From Trichoplax sp. H2 (taxonomy: Eukaryota > Placozoa > Uniplacotomia > Trichoplacea): a stretch of DNA of 64,000 nucleotides. Location of the stretch: contig NOWV01000002.1 in the NCBI GenBank assembly GCA_003344405.1, forward strand, positions 868,001-932,000. The letters run 5' to 3'. The notes under the pieces were generated by a model. That model was not told the origin of the DNA. It worked only from the letters and a program-made list of their open reading frames with translations, and ran no database searches. Within the stretch, counting starts at the first letter, position 1, and each line of letters opens with the position of its first letter. The translations under genes and the position numbers were made by a program. This document shows positions 1 to 17,300 of the stretch, piece by piece.

Positions 1-934
1 CAATAAATACGCGTCAAATTGAAGTCAATTGATGAAGATGATTCGGTTGGTTATCGCTCTTAAATTCCATGGCAACATTTATCGCTTGTTATATCAAAAG
101 ATGATATAGCACTTACCGACAGCTATGATGAAAATACGATTTTAATTACGACAAGCTTGGTGTATTCAAATTTTGAGAAATTTCTTTAAACTATGCAGTA
201 AGAGATGAACTCTTGTTGCTGATATAAATGGATATCTCCAAGTTCGCTGATTATTGTATTGATTGTTCAATTTCCTCTAATCCTTGCAAATTAGTATAGG
301 ACTTATTCGATTTCGCTATGGAGATCAGAGAGTACGTCTACCCTGTAATATAGTGTATTATCCATGAGTCCATCAACCAACCCTATACAGCTATCCTAAC
401 TCGATCGCTTGCGCCACTTCCATACTGATGACGGTACGGTCCAGTATCGATCTATCACGTGATAACATTTGAAATTACTTTTACATGATAATTTCCGTTA
501 ATATTCGTCGTGGGTTCATTACTAGTGTTAGTATCAATCTTTGATATTGTCAGTACGCATGCTCAGGGATAGGTTATCCAATTCATTGCTGTTATTATTA
601 TTGACCTTGATGAAGAAGTCTTCTTCAGCAGCAAAAATTACAGGGAAAACTAGGGCCGTAACCTTCAAAGAGAATTTTGCGTTATGAATAGGAGAGTTTA
701 GAGTAGTCTTATTTTTATTCTGTAGTGATAGACTGCCAGGTGTCGTATAGAACAATTTCTTGCTTTTAAAAGGAACGCTACTGTAGGCGCTATTCCAGTA
801 TAGAACTGTCTAGGACGCATGCGCTATGGGCCTTCTGCTATAACCGTGAACGATAGTGAGACTGTTATTATCGAGCTAAAACCATCATGGCGTCCGTTAT
901 GATTATCGATTCTGCGCACGAAAGATTCGTGCAG
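1..934. other. 5' flank of the window, no supported gene
   Basis: I found no exon chain, RNA gene or clear repeat here. A 73-codon minus-strand frame at 534-755 has no recognisable motif and no splice partners. The tract is probably intergenic DNA upstream of the TBC1D23-like gene, or beyond the edge of a gene outside the window. Confidence 0.5.
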
Positions 935-1113
935 TAGAGTAGAGTACTGTACAGTGTACAGTACAGTACTGTACAGTACTTTCACTTTGCTGCGTCTAAT
1001 GTACTGTACTGTTCGCCAGCTGCACAGTGCACACTGTAGTGCACAGTACAGACGGACGGCGTCACTACTGGTCAGAGGACGGTACTTTCCAGGGTACAGT
1101 ACTGTACACCAAG
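935..1113. repeat. TACTGTAC palindrome cluster upstream of TBC1D23
   Basis: Repeated copies of the self-complementary motif GTACTGTACAGTAC and partial versions occur here (for example around 945-980, 1000-1050 and 1098-1112). The cluster ends about 70 bases before the TBC1D23 start codon. The same motif is found upstream of SERP1 and upstream of the tRNA-Leu gene in this window. The palindromes make both strands read open, so the frames through here are not genes. A promoter role is inference. Confidence 0.6.
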
Positions 1114-1184
1114 TCACAGCACGCACACAACGACGACACTCAGTTCTGTTAGTCAAACATTCCCAGTGCTGCCTGCTAGCAAGA

Positions 1185-6109
<4,925 letters not shown>

Positions 6110-8390
6110 TTTATTTCCTATCAGATGTTGGTAACAATGGATATGCAAGCCTCTGTGCTGTAGTAAAAATATCTTTAGGTATGTAATATATGGTCTTATT
6201 GCTATTATAAACGGTCAATATCAGTGGAATAACTCAAGATTTGAATTATTGACAATAATTTTTAAAGACCTATACGGATATTTATGTAGCTGATTACAAG
6301 TTACGCTCCTCAAATTAATTTCGATATGCGTATGCTGCACAAAGTGATACTGAAATATGAATTGCTTATTATAATTATTATTTAGCACACATTGACATGA
6401 AGACTGTGATGTCGAATTTCATTATTCACAAATACGAAGCGATAGATTTGTCTTAGTATGTCAATTTACGTATTTAACATGCTGTCATGGCCTTTTCTCT
6501 CAAAAATAATACCGTATATAATATTTGTAATGCAATTAGTACTGTAATGGATCCTTCATTTGCTCGCAGAATTGGGAAATAGATTCGATAACGATCTACT
6601 GAGTATGTGTATTATGGAGGATCTGTTCTTGTAAACTAATTTGCACGTACACAATCGTATTATTTAAGAATGCAATCATTATTACTTTAAAAATTGTACA
6701 GTTACTACACAGATTGCTATCAATGATTATCTGTTAATTATATTGCCATAGATGATGTAAATTTAAAAACACGCTTTCCGTGAATTACCGGCTAGTCTGG
6801 TAAGAGTACTGCAATCTTTGATATGGGTATGCAGTTTACGGAGAGTGCGTTAGTGATTACATCATAGTTATAGTATCGTAAAATTGCCGATAAAAGATAC
6901 AAGTTGTGAGTACAATGATCAGATTTAATTTTATAATTTGTTATATGAGTCGATAACCTTGATATTATTATTTAAGCAATGTTGTGCGTATAAATTATTA
7001 CCACGTATTCGTTATTTACTAAAGTTCAACCAATTAGTGCGCATTTTTCTTCCTTAAAGAAACATCTATCATTAAATATTGACATGGATTTTGTTGCATG
7101 ATAGTAGTATATTGCAATCAGTATGAAACTGTAATACGTAGTTATGCTGCCCAGTTGTGGCTGTATTCCCAACGATACTTTGCAATAGTGTATTTTTTTA
7201 TCATTGTATGTTATGTTCTTGCCGTTATCAATCTATCAATTTAGTTTTAATATTTAACAGCATGGTAGACTGAATGATGATATTTCAAGCTCGGAAAGAT
7301 GACAGCATAACTTTATTTCATCTTTAATCAGCTAACGGTAGTGACAGCGAAATTGTTTAGAGGAAAAACATTTTTAATAAAAGATATAATAATAATAATT
7401 AATCGCTGTTAACGTAAGTTATTAATAAATTTATGGGGGGCGATTATCTCTTACTATTCTATTCGTATTAGCTTATGTCTCCGTATGATCATTTTTAAAT
7501 TTACATGTCAAAGCACCAATTTTGGTTGTATCTGGTGTTTTTTTTCGAACGGAACAATCTACAGGAGTCACTATTATAATTAGCCCTATGAGAGAGTAAT
7601 AAAGGCATTATGGAAGCATGATAAACGTTCCCGTAGTCAGTTGCAAGACTACCATATATGCAAACATCATTCGAGACTTAATTGTTATCGATAATTCAGT
7701 ATAGAAATGATTTCTTGGCACTCCGTTGCGCATAACAGTATATATTTGTAAGAACGAATTTGCATTATTGAGAATTTAATCATAATAAGAAGTTTTCGAT
7801 GGAAAGAATTAAGATTGAGATCCTCATTCCAAAGTGCTCGTTTTGACGATTTGATATCTATGGTATTGCAGATATTCGATATTCTATTGTAGACAAAATA
7901 TTCGACGACCAGACACGAATGAAACGTTTGCATTTCACGCAAAGAGTGTTTTTGTTTTAGATGAAGTTTTATTACAGTTAAACTAAAGATTTTACTACAT
8001 CTACGATACTACAATACTGAAAAATTGAATATTGCAGTACAGTAAAGACATGGATGACCTTGTTAAGCTATCTTCTTTGACAAACAGCACTTCAAGCTAA
8101 TTTAAGATCACTTTGGTTTACAAATTTTAAATTGTATATCAGTAAACAAGATTTTTCAATTTATTGTAGTATCTTTAGCTTTATGTCACAGCATTATTTA
8201 CGTATTGTCAGTTTAATATGTAGGAGAAAATCTAGTAAGATCGACATGTACAGCAATAAGATGTAGACATAATCAACTATAGTTGGTATTCCAATTTGGC
8301 AGCAATATAGTACGCTTTTCATCATAACATCAAAGAGTCTCCCAATGATTATCAATTCATCATGCTCTTCCAGGTACTTTGAGCTTTTAA
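6110..8390. other. Intergenic, between convergent genes
   Basis: This 2.3-kb AT-rich stretch lies between the 3' ends of TBC1D23 (+) and SERP1 (-). It should contain both 3' UTRs. The longest open frame (minus, 7685-7942, 85 codons) shows no recognisable family and no splice partners. I see no RNA gene or repeat array. Confidence 0.6.
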
Positions 8391-11300
8391 TTAACCCATA
8401 CGAATACTTTGGATCATTTGAAAGATAGCTGAAAAGTATTTATAGAGAAGGAAGTATGTTAATTGTATAAGATAAATTATTATCCGGCCATAAATTAGCA
8501 AACGAACCTGATCCGCAAACAAGAAAAATGAATAATCCCAATACGATAGTACCAACGGGTGCTTTATCTTGTTTAGGAGACTAGAAAGAGTAGAAAATTG
8601 AGTACATTGATTCTAATAATCACAATCAATATACTCTGTGCGAAGTGACATCGAGTAATGTAAATGGTAAAATAGAAAGTATAAGTACTGTACAGTAAGC
8701 GAAATATCACCAGCGAGGGTTCTACTTGGTCAATCATAAAGATATCACGTGAATAACGAGATGCTGTCTTTTCTTCCTTTTACTAATTACAAAATTGAAC
8801 TTTTTTCAATTGTTATCAATACTGTATGATCTCATGTTACTTTTAATATTAATCATCTAAGGAATCATTTACGGCTAAAGCTTGGTAGACAATATACTGT
8901 ACAGTAAGCAAGGATGTCGATTTCCTGCTGATCTTGTAGAAACACTAGGGTTCTACAGGTCGATAAATGATATTGACAATTGAATGACATTGAACAATCC
9001 GACAGCGCATAATGAAAACCTAGAATTTTAACATCCAATGATCGAACTTGCGAAAAGCATTACTGTAAAAAATCATAAATTTTATACAACATCAGTGATT
9101 CAAGAACGATATTGACGGTATACACACGCTGTTATTCTACGGTACTGTACCACCGATGAAGAATAGTTTTTAAAGGAGAAATTTAAAGTAAGCGCACACT
9201 AACAATCTACTAACAATCACTCTTGTTGTATCTATCGATCGCACATTCAACGATTTCCTCAAAGTTATTTGTAGCGTGTAAACAAAGAAGTTCTTGAGCT
9301 CATGGCATCAAATATCCCTAAATATGGCGTTGAATTCTCACGTCGGTGTTGCTGTATAACTCGTATCTTATTGTGCTTACATTTTTTACGGNNNNNNNNN
9401 NNNNNNNNNNNTCCTGCTGATCTTGTAGAAACACTAGGGTTCTACAGGTCGATAAATGATATTGACAATTGAATGACATTGAACAATCCGACAGCGCATA
9501 ATGAAAACCTAGAATTTTAACATCCAATGATCGAACTTGCGAAAAGCATTACTGTAAAAAATCATAAATTTCATACAACATCAGTGATTCAAGAACGATA
9601 TTGACGGTATACACACGCTGTTATTCTACAGTACTGTACCACCGATGAAGAATAGTTTTTAAAGGAGAAATTTACAGTAAGCGCACACTAACATGGACCG
9701 TTTTGCAAGTCTTATAAGTACTATAAAGTCGACGACTATACAGCGGACCTTTGTATGCAGTATCTCCACTAGCAGCAGTAAACAATCTACTCTTGTTGTA
9801 TCTATCGATCGCACATTCAACGATTTCCTCAAAGTTATTTGTAGCGTGTAAACAAAGAAGTTCTTGAGCGAATGGCATCAAATATCCCTAAATATGGCGT
9901 TGAATTCTCACGTCGGTGTTGCTGTATAACTCGTATCTTATTGTGCTTACATTTTTTACGGATAAATTGATCATTAAAATTGATGAGTTAAGGCAGCCTT
10001 GTGTAGAAAAGAAAAGAATCCGAAACTAATCTATCTAATGTGTCAGGCACAATGATTTGTACAGTATATTGTTCGCTGACAACTTTATTACTTATTCTAA
10101 TGGCGCATGGCATAAAATATTGATAAAGCTCTTTCGTGTTGTAGTCGTGTTCATAAAAAGCAACATCCTATGTGTAGTATACAGTCCCTGCTTTTACTGT
10201 AAGCATTCAAAACTACTTTTTGATGTAGTCTATTGGAGACATTTTGATACATGAATCGAATAATACTGGTGTGAACATCATGATCATTGTATATTTCCCT
10301 AATACTGGCTGAATAACTCGGTTTCAATGGGTTACAAAGTAGCTTAATTAATACTATGGACTAGTCAAGATGCCCTAGGGCATCTTGAAGTAGTCCATGC
10401 TAATACAGTATTGTAGCTTTTGATATGAATCAGTGAGAGTGTAATGTATACGTATAATAATACAGTAATGCATACGCCGTTTTTTCTCATGTTTCTTTCC
10501 TCATTGGCATGATCGTAGCTTGCTCAATATTGTACTAGTAGGTTTACTGTACGTTAGAATTGATAACAACCCCCAAAAACGCCATTAGTATCCTGTACTG
10601 CTAAACTAGCTTAAGTTAAGAAAGTAATCCTAATGTTATCCATTCGTCGCTGTGTTATTAGCTTCTGCCGTACAGTTAAAGGATTAATTTCCTGTTTCTT
10701 TTATGAATCAACATGATCGCAGATTAATCAGAGATTCAGAGTAGTCTAGCTTTATAGTGCAGTCGATGAGATATGAAACGGCAACCACTTTCGTTGTTTT
10801 GCCTCCCCCCTCCCTTCCCCAAAATTTCATCATTGCAACGTATTCTTTTAATTTATGTAGATTTAATACTACTGTAGCTTCTAGTGTAAGATGAATATTT
10901 TCAGATGTCTCTTGATCAAAAGGATGATCAGTTCATCAGTAGTGTATCATTATTTCAAGTCATTGACTCCACTCGTTTGCATGAACATTGAACCATCGCG
11001 ATCATGTTATTGTCTAAATCTCCCTAGTTCAAACAACTCATCATCAGCAGTCCATTAGTCCGTGTCATATTCGTTCTTGATGTTGACTTGTAGTCTACTG
11101 TAGAATAGCCTTCTTTCTCCATTACCATGAGGGTAAGTGAAATAGTAGTCAAACTAATTGAACTAACCTGATCAACGTTGTTGTTTATAGAAAGCGGAAA
11201 TAACATCAGGCATGATTGAAGGCAATAACTAGGCGTTTGCGTTTAGTATTTCGATAGCACCATAGAATGGCGTAACACTAGTACAGTATAGTATTGACCA

Positions 11301-11857
11301 TGATGACAACAATGTCTCAATAGATAGGAGAACAGAAAGTGTTGGTATCCCCATCCATTGAACTGCGATAATATCGAACGATAGTGACATGATTATTAAG
11401 ATATGAAAATAGTGTGGAGGAAATGGCAGAGGAAAAAAATGTCATCATCCATCGGTCGATTAACGTGGGTATTGTACTGTATATCGGGACAAACGGCAAA
11501 TGGATTGATGACGATGGAGAAACGATCTAAACGACACCATGATGCTATTGAACATGGTCAACAAGGGAAATTGAGTCTAGAAAAATCGCTCAAGATACCC
11601 TAACTCATGTATGATGACTACTCTCTCACTACTCGTCAGTTGATTCTTGAAACCGATCGAAGTTCAACAACTAATCCAATTGGCGTCCATGTTGGCCAAG
11701 ACGATATCGGCTTGGATCGATCGTCTATCAGACGCTATCTACCATTTCTCCATATCATAATGGAAAGACTTACTTGGGTTTTCGGAACGGCGCCTCTTTG
11801 AGTGACATTCTTGCTGTATTTTTCACTAGCAATTCTCATACGCTGCTTAGCCGGCAT
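8391..11857 (-). CDS. SERP1: SERP1/RAMP4 ER membrane protein (3 exons, 64 aa)
   Basis: Ribosome-associated membrane protein 4: a tiny tail-anchored protein of the Sec61 translocon that stabilises membrane proteins during ER stress. Three exons join in phase: 11774-11857, 8508-8580 and 8391-8428. The N-terminus (MPAKQRMRIASEKYSKNVTQ, then RGAVPKTQ) matches the family signature, followed by SPKQDKAPVG, a single hydrophobic tail segment (TIVLGLFIFLVCGS) and the conserved end AIFQMIQSIRMG. Length is 64 aa against 66 in human. The gene looks complete although each exon is far too short to stand out alone. Intron 1 is 3.2 kb and carries the assembly gap, the duplicated block and a perfect palindrome. 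It is convergent with TBC1D23, and its upstream region is rich in hairpins. Confidence 0.95.
8923..9391. repeat. Left copy of duplicated block beside the gap
   Basis: This 469-bp copy begins TCCTGCTGATCTTG and ends ACATTTTTTACGG directly against the run of N. It matches 9412-9961 almost base for base, with a few substitutions and one net 81-bp indel. It lies inside SERP1 intron 1. Confidence 0.9.
9392..9411. other. Assembly gap (20 N)
   Basis: Twenty N. The gap sits exactly at the junction of two copies of the same sequence, so it is probably a scaffold join between overlapping or allelic contigs and not missing unique DNA. Confidence 0.95.
9412..9961. repeat. Right copy of duplicated block beside the gap
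   Basis: This 550-bp copy is the longer version of 8923-9391. The extra stretch is about 9692-9782. On the minus strand it opens a 69-codon frame (9672-9881, with stretches such as NNFEEIVECAIDRYNKS) that is cut short in the left copy. I do not recognise that protein and do not call it a gene. Confidence 0.9.
10366..10387. repeat. Perfect 22-bp palindrome in SERP1 intron 1
   Basis: CAAGATGCCC TAGGGCATCTTG reads the same on both strands. Imperfect arms extend it (TGGACTA on the left, TAGTCCA on the right) to roughly 10356-10397, enough for a cruciform or hairpin. Confidence 0.85.
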
Positions 11858-12059
11858 GGTGATCGCTGACGATGGGACAAGTTGTTGTTGCCAAGAAGAA
11901 AAGGAATGAAAGAAAGCCAAAAGCAAGCGGCCCGAGGTCAAATACACGCTACGCTCTCCTAGTGTAGGCACAGTATTATGCTGAAAGCGTGGCCATCGGC
12001 GGCAGACCTTGGTACTAAACCACCACAAGCGAGTTGTTATTTTTGGATGGCAGGCGAGA

Positions 12060-12150
12060 CTGTACAGTGTATAGTACGGTGGCTCACAAAGCCACCGTAG
12101 TACTGTATTAAGCACCTGGCATGGTAAGTACGGTAGAGTACTGTACAGTT
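12060..12150. repeat. Hairpin and TACTGTAC motifs upstream of SERP1
   Basis: TACGGTGGCT (12075-12084) and AGCCACCGTA (12090-12099) form a hairpin with a 5-base loop, flanked on both sides by GTACTGTAC-type motifs. It lies about 200-290 bases upstream of the SERP1 start codon (minus strand). A regulatory role is inference. Confidence 0.65.
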
Positions 12151-12175
12151 TTTCGAGGCCAGATTGGATGAGGGA

Positions 12176-12277
12176 AGTCTGTCTGTCCGACGACTACTCT
12201 CACAGTGACAGTACTGTACACTGTAAGTGCCGTATACTGGATTGTCACTGTGAGACTAGTCGTCAGACAGACAGACT
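12176..12277. repeat. Long inverted repeat (~35-bp arms)
   Basis: The left arm (12176-12210, AGTCTGTCTGTCCGACGACT onward) is the near-perfect reverse complement of the right arm (12243-12277). The 32-bp loop contains CAGTACTGTACACTG. It resembles a small hairpin or foldback element. I see no coding sequence or target-site duplication. Confidence 0.75.
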
Positions 12278-12659
12278 TTTCTCAGCCAATCAGGCCGTGG
12301 AAAAATGGCTGCTTAGGATGGATTTTCCGGATCTGTTTTCTAAATCACGGGTACTAATTTAAATCACATTGATGGTCTTATAAAACTGTTTCCAAGTAGG
12401 ACTTAGTAGCAGATAATAAGATTCAACGTAATGTTATTACTTCCTTCATTTCAAAAAAATGACTTCATTGACATCCATCCTCTCCATACAAAAGTACTAT
12501 CCATAACCAAGTGTTTGAAACAACGTTTTGACGAGATGAGACCGAAAAGGTCTGTCCGTCCAAAAAGGGATCTGTCCACTCGTCTAGTAGTGTCCAGGTC
12601 TTCTGCCGTCTTCTGCTAGTCCATGTTGTCAGTCTGTCTGGGTGGCCTGCCACTCACAT

Positions 12660-12745
12660 TTCCATACAGTACAGTACTGTACTGTACTGTACGAGTAAGT
12701 GCTTTGACGTCCGGTCTACAGTACAGTACAGTATACTGTACAAAA
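12660..12745. repeat. TACTGTAC palindrome cluster
   Basis: CAGTACAGTACTGTACTGTACTG-type runs occur at about 12665-12692 and again at 12718-12742. They belong to the same motif family as the clusters at 0.95 kb, 12.1 kb and 29 kb. Confidence 0.7.
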
Positions 12746-12829
12746 TCCAATGCCAACCATGGTCATCCATGCCATGGACTAACATGGAATACTGCTCCAA
12801 ATTTCCACTGTGGTAGTCCATGGCTACTC

Positions 12830-12857
12830 TTACTTTCTAATCCCGATTAGAAAGTAA
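12830..12857. repeat. 28-bp inverted repeat
   Basis: TTACTTTCTAATC and GATTAGAAAGTAA are perfect reverse complements separated by CC. This is a short stable stem in the UPF3/SERP1 intergenic region. Confidence 0.8.
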
Positions 12858-12947
12858 AATGACATGGAAATGAATCCGCCGCTGGTGACATCATTTTGCA
12901 AAGTATTGGTGTTCCAATCATCATAGAATGTGCTATACAGTACTGCA

Positions 12948-13665
12948 GCCATACTGTGCCTTGCACATTTGCACAACCTCAGCACCTAGTAATGTTGTCG
13001 ACTGTGCAAGTGTCAATGAACTACAGTAGTAAAATCCTCGCTCACCTCACCATTGAGTGGTTTACTGTAGCTATGCTGTAGCCAAGCAAATCCACCTTTC
13101 TCGATGGAGTGATTTGAACCATACTGTGCCTTGCACATTTACTCTTCCTCAGCACCTAGTAATGTTATCGACTGTGCAAGTGTACATAAACTATAGCAGT
13201 AGAACCCTTATTCGCCATTGAGTGGTTTACTGCAGCTATGCTGTAGCCAAGCAAATCCACCTTTCTCGATGGAGTGATTTGAACCATACTGTGCCTTGCA
13301 TATTTGCACTACCTCAACATGTAGCACTGTTGTCGACTGTGCAAGTGTACATATCTACAGTACAGTAGTAAAATCCTCGCTCACCTCACCACTGAGTGGT
13401 TGACTGTAGCTATACTGTAGCCAAGCAAATCCACCTTTCTCGATGGAGTGATTATAACCATACTGTGCCTTGCACATTTGCACTTCCTCAGCACCTAGCA
13501 ATGTTGTCGACTGTGCAAGTGTACATAAACTACAGTAGTAGAACCCTTATTCGCCATTGAGTGGTTTACTGCAGCTATGCTGTAGCCAAGCAAATCCACC
13601 TTTCTCGATGGAGCGATTTGAACCATACTGTGCCTTGCACATTTACTCTTCCTCAGCACCACTTC
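12948..13665. repeat. Tandem repeat, ~165-174 bp unit, about 4.3 copies
   Basis: The phrase CCATACTGTGCCTTGCA recurs at about 12949, 13119, 13284, 13458 and 13623. The spacings are 170, 165, 174 and 165 bases. Each unit also holds TCGACTGTGCAAGTG, GAGTGGTT and GCCAAGCAAATCCACC. Units differ by scattered substitutions. This is a short satellite-like array between SERP1 and UPF3, with no coding sequence. Confidence 0.9.
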
Positions 13666-14343
13666 AGTATTGGAGGCATGACCAAATGATGTTGAAATGG
13701 CATCAACACGCGATCAAGTCTAATCATCATTGATCATTTTGATAGTTGGCAACAGATTGCTTCTTGGACAATGTTTCAGTATCATACCTAGTGAGCAAAG
13801 CATGTTTGATACAGACACTGTCCAATGCAATTTCCACTTCACAACTGTGGGATAGAGTAGGAGAGGAAGGACGGCATACTGGACGTTGCATACGAAATCA
13901 TGCTACCCAAACATGACTTCAAAGGCGATAGTCAGTTAGTAGCTAGACTGCAGTCATTGCAGTAGTGGTTAACACTGACTCCAAGTCCTTCGAAGCCGTA
14001 GTAGTAGCTGATCAAATTAATCCCAACTCGATCTTTTCCATCTTTAACGCCAACGAGTAGAGGTAAAACTTTGCTATTCAATCATTAACTACAAGGATTT
14101 TCTTCTCATGTTAACCTATCATCTCTATCCTATAACATGATGCACTATTGATACGGATACATTACCTGTTGTTACAGTAGTATCAATCGATTTGCAAGTT
14201 TGGTCATCAGCGATGAAAATGGCGGCTTTGCAACTTTGACCAATTTCAACCAATCTTGTTGTCTCAATCAGTCCAAATTCAACAAGACTAGCATTCAAGT
14301 TTCTATTCTATCGATAGCAAATCCTGTTATGCGATAAATTGCC

Positions 14344-17300
14344 ATGTCAAAATCAACCAGTCGTAAATCGTTCAAGCAAAGCAAGGAAAAGAATAATACT
14401 CCTCATAAGGTATCATAACCTGCAGTTTGTCTCATCAACCAATTGAAAAATTTCTCCATTACTCTATGTCAGTAGTGGCAGGTAAAGTCATGCAGTAGGA
14501 TTACGCCAGCCAAGTATCCGTCAAGGCACGATAATAGCTACTCTTCTCTCTTCTAGTCTATCTGCTAAGACTTTCAAAATGCAATAGTAAATAGTATTTA
14601 GAAGAAAGATACATCTCCATCATACCACATCTTTTTCAACTTGTACCATGTAAATCACCCAACAACCCTACAGGTCAGACTCTCTTCCAGTCTACCTACG
14701 AACACTTTCAAAATGCATTAGTAAATAGTATTTAGAAGAAAGATACATCTCCATCATACCACATCTTTTTCAACTTGTGCTATATAAATCACCCAACAAC
14801 CCTACAGGTTAGACTCGATTGAAGAATGAAATGATCATAAGGACAGTACAGTATTATGATGGCTATCTAACCAACAGGATTCTCATCGAGTGGTTATCAA
14901 CTCGGCTTAGATAACTTAAACCCTATTTAATTCATCCACTTGATGAGGATAATCATTCTTAGATGGCGTCCAAGAAATACAGACAACGTAGAATCACTTT
15001 TGATCCACTCAATACGATACTACAATAGTATACAGTAAGTTACACTCCTACAACGACATTCGAAAATAACGATCATGACCACAGAAGGATAAGTTTGAAA
15101 TAAAAAATCAACCTTTTTTATTGTCCATTTGACTATTCCTTCCTGTTTTATGCTACAATTCAATCAGGCTCTTTTATCAACGCGATCGTAGAGCACCTTA
15201 CCAAAAGGGTAAACGTCGTCAATAAAGCGTACAGTAGATGGTTTGAAAATAATATTTTTGGGATCGCTAGATGAACAAACTAGTCCATCATTATACTATA
15301 ATTGTTCTCTGTTTGCCTATTCTCAATCGATCTTTTCCCATTCTCGCCAACTCGTATTCTATAAGATTTCGTAATTAAGTCATCAGAAAACGACATAATT
15401 GTGAAAAATTCCCACATGACATGAAGGTAATACAGTACAGTAGTGGAAGACTGTACGCTTTTAAGGTGCCTAGATCGAGCACTACAATAATTACAAGCCA
15501 GTGTCCTAAATCGATGGGATGACCACAAAATCTTCTTGTACATTACTTTATTTTTTTGAAGAAATAATACTAATAGAATATGTGATTAATTTGCCTATCG
15601 ATGAAGAGGAAAGAAATTACACTGCGATGATATTCAATTACCATCACTTTATTGTGGCCCCTCCTGCCTGTTCAAAGCAATATTGGCCTTTCAATAAATT
15701 CACAGCCATGCATGGACGTAATCATCCTAAAAATTTTCCAGTCATTTACATATTAAAGAAATAGAGATAATAGATGATTTATTTGCCTCTGGGAGTCAAC
15801 TAGCGAAACTATAACAAAGTGAACACATCATTATATTTTATAGACTCTACTTACTATAGTCTCTTCTACTTGCATCTCAATACGAGTACAGTCTATTGCA
15901 ATAAAGATCAGGATCATGGATCGATTTAAGCGCGTTATACGAGATTACATAAAAGAAATCCAGTTAGTCTAGCATTTATTTTCCTATTGATTAGGACGAA
16001 TAAAAACGATAGTATTATCATGTTATAAATATCCTAATTCTGGCCTGTTGTTGTTACGTCTGAACATAGGCAACAAATAAATCAAAGTCATCAATAGACG
16101 TCGTCGCCGTTAGAAAATAGTTTGCTTTATTACTACATGACATAGAGGAAATTGTACATTGTATTCACCTATTCAAATTAAAAAATTGCACCAGAAAATA
16201 ATCTGTATCATCTCAACTATCTTACTTGCAGAGTAAATCGTAGTCATGCTGTAAATAGGCGAAGATTGAGATAATATCGCGCTAACACGTTAGTGCAGTA
16301 GTTTATGTTAAACGAAAAAAGATAACTAGATTTGATTCCATGTATCAGATTAAATTGCCACTACTTATTTTTTCATAAATTATAAATTGGTTCTGCTCGA
16401 TTAATAGATAGAGACTATCAATCACTTAACTACATGATGTCAATAGATTGCCAGTTTAACGGTACTACGCATAAATACGTGCAACAGAGTACTCGAATGC
16501 TATGCTATGTGTTATACTATAACAGTAAAGGATATTTACGCATACGCTCATGAATACAAAATATTTTTTTGTCATTTCGAATCATAGATAGATATAACAT
16601 TTTAACGTGTTACAATGAACTCATTAACACCTATTAATCTTAATAGACTAGTTAGAGTTGTTCATATCAGCATTTCTTGAAGCTAACTAAATGAATGGAG
16701 ACTACCAATATTCTATCCTGTGTAGGTCACGCTACCAAGATTGTTCTAATGTCAATATTTAAACATAGATTATAATTCGTTGCTTGCCAGCAAATTTAAC
16801 TGAAGAGCAGTTTCTAGAGCAAATATCGCCGTTACCAACTTATAGCTATTTCCGATTCGTTGCCGCTGATAATAGGTAAATACATATATATGTGTATAAG
16901 CATATTAAAGCTTACAACTTTCAACAATTTACCGCCAACGATATTAGCCATAATAGTAAGCAAGCAATAGAGTAGTTGCTATGGCATGTTTAATTTTTTC
17001 TTGATGTCGTATGCTCCTGAATTAAAAAAGGGGTATAAAGGATACGATGCCCTACATTGATGTACTACATTGGATATATCAGTAATGTGTATATTTGTTG
17101 AACGAATGCTTTGTATTATTTCGTTTATATTTCAATTACTTTCAGTTGTATAGACACTGTCTATAATGAAAATTCTTACTGATACTTTTATTGATAGACT
17201 GAACATACTACTACAACTATGCTTACATCTACATTTAATAACCCATTGCAGTCAATGCTAAATGTCATTGTATAATAATGACTATGCTAATATCAGTACG

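Noticed and set aside
11735-12115. 126-codon minus-strand frame taken as one long protein
   Set aside because: Only its last part (from 11857) is coding: it is exon 1 of SERP1. The upstream part runs through the hairpin region and the downstream part reads into intron 1.
12060-13700. A CRISPR array or a bacterial insertion
   Set aside because: Repeats are long (about 170 bp), contiguous and without spacers, and all surrounding genes are eukaryotic with introns.
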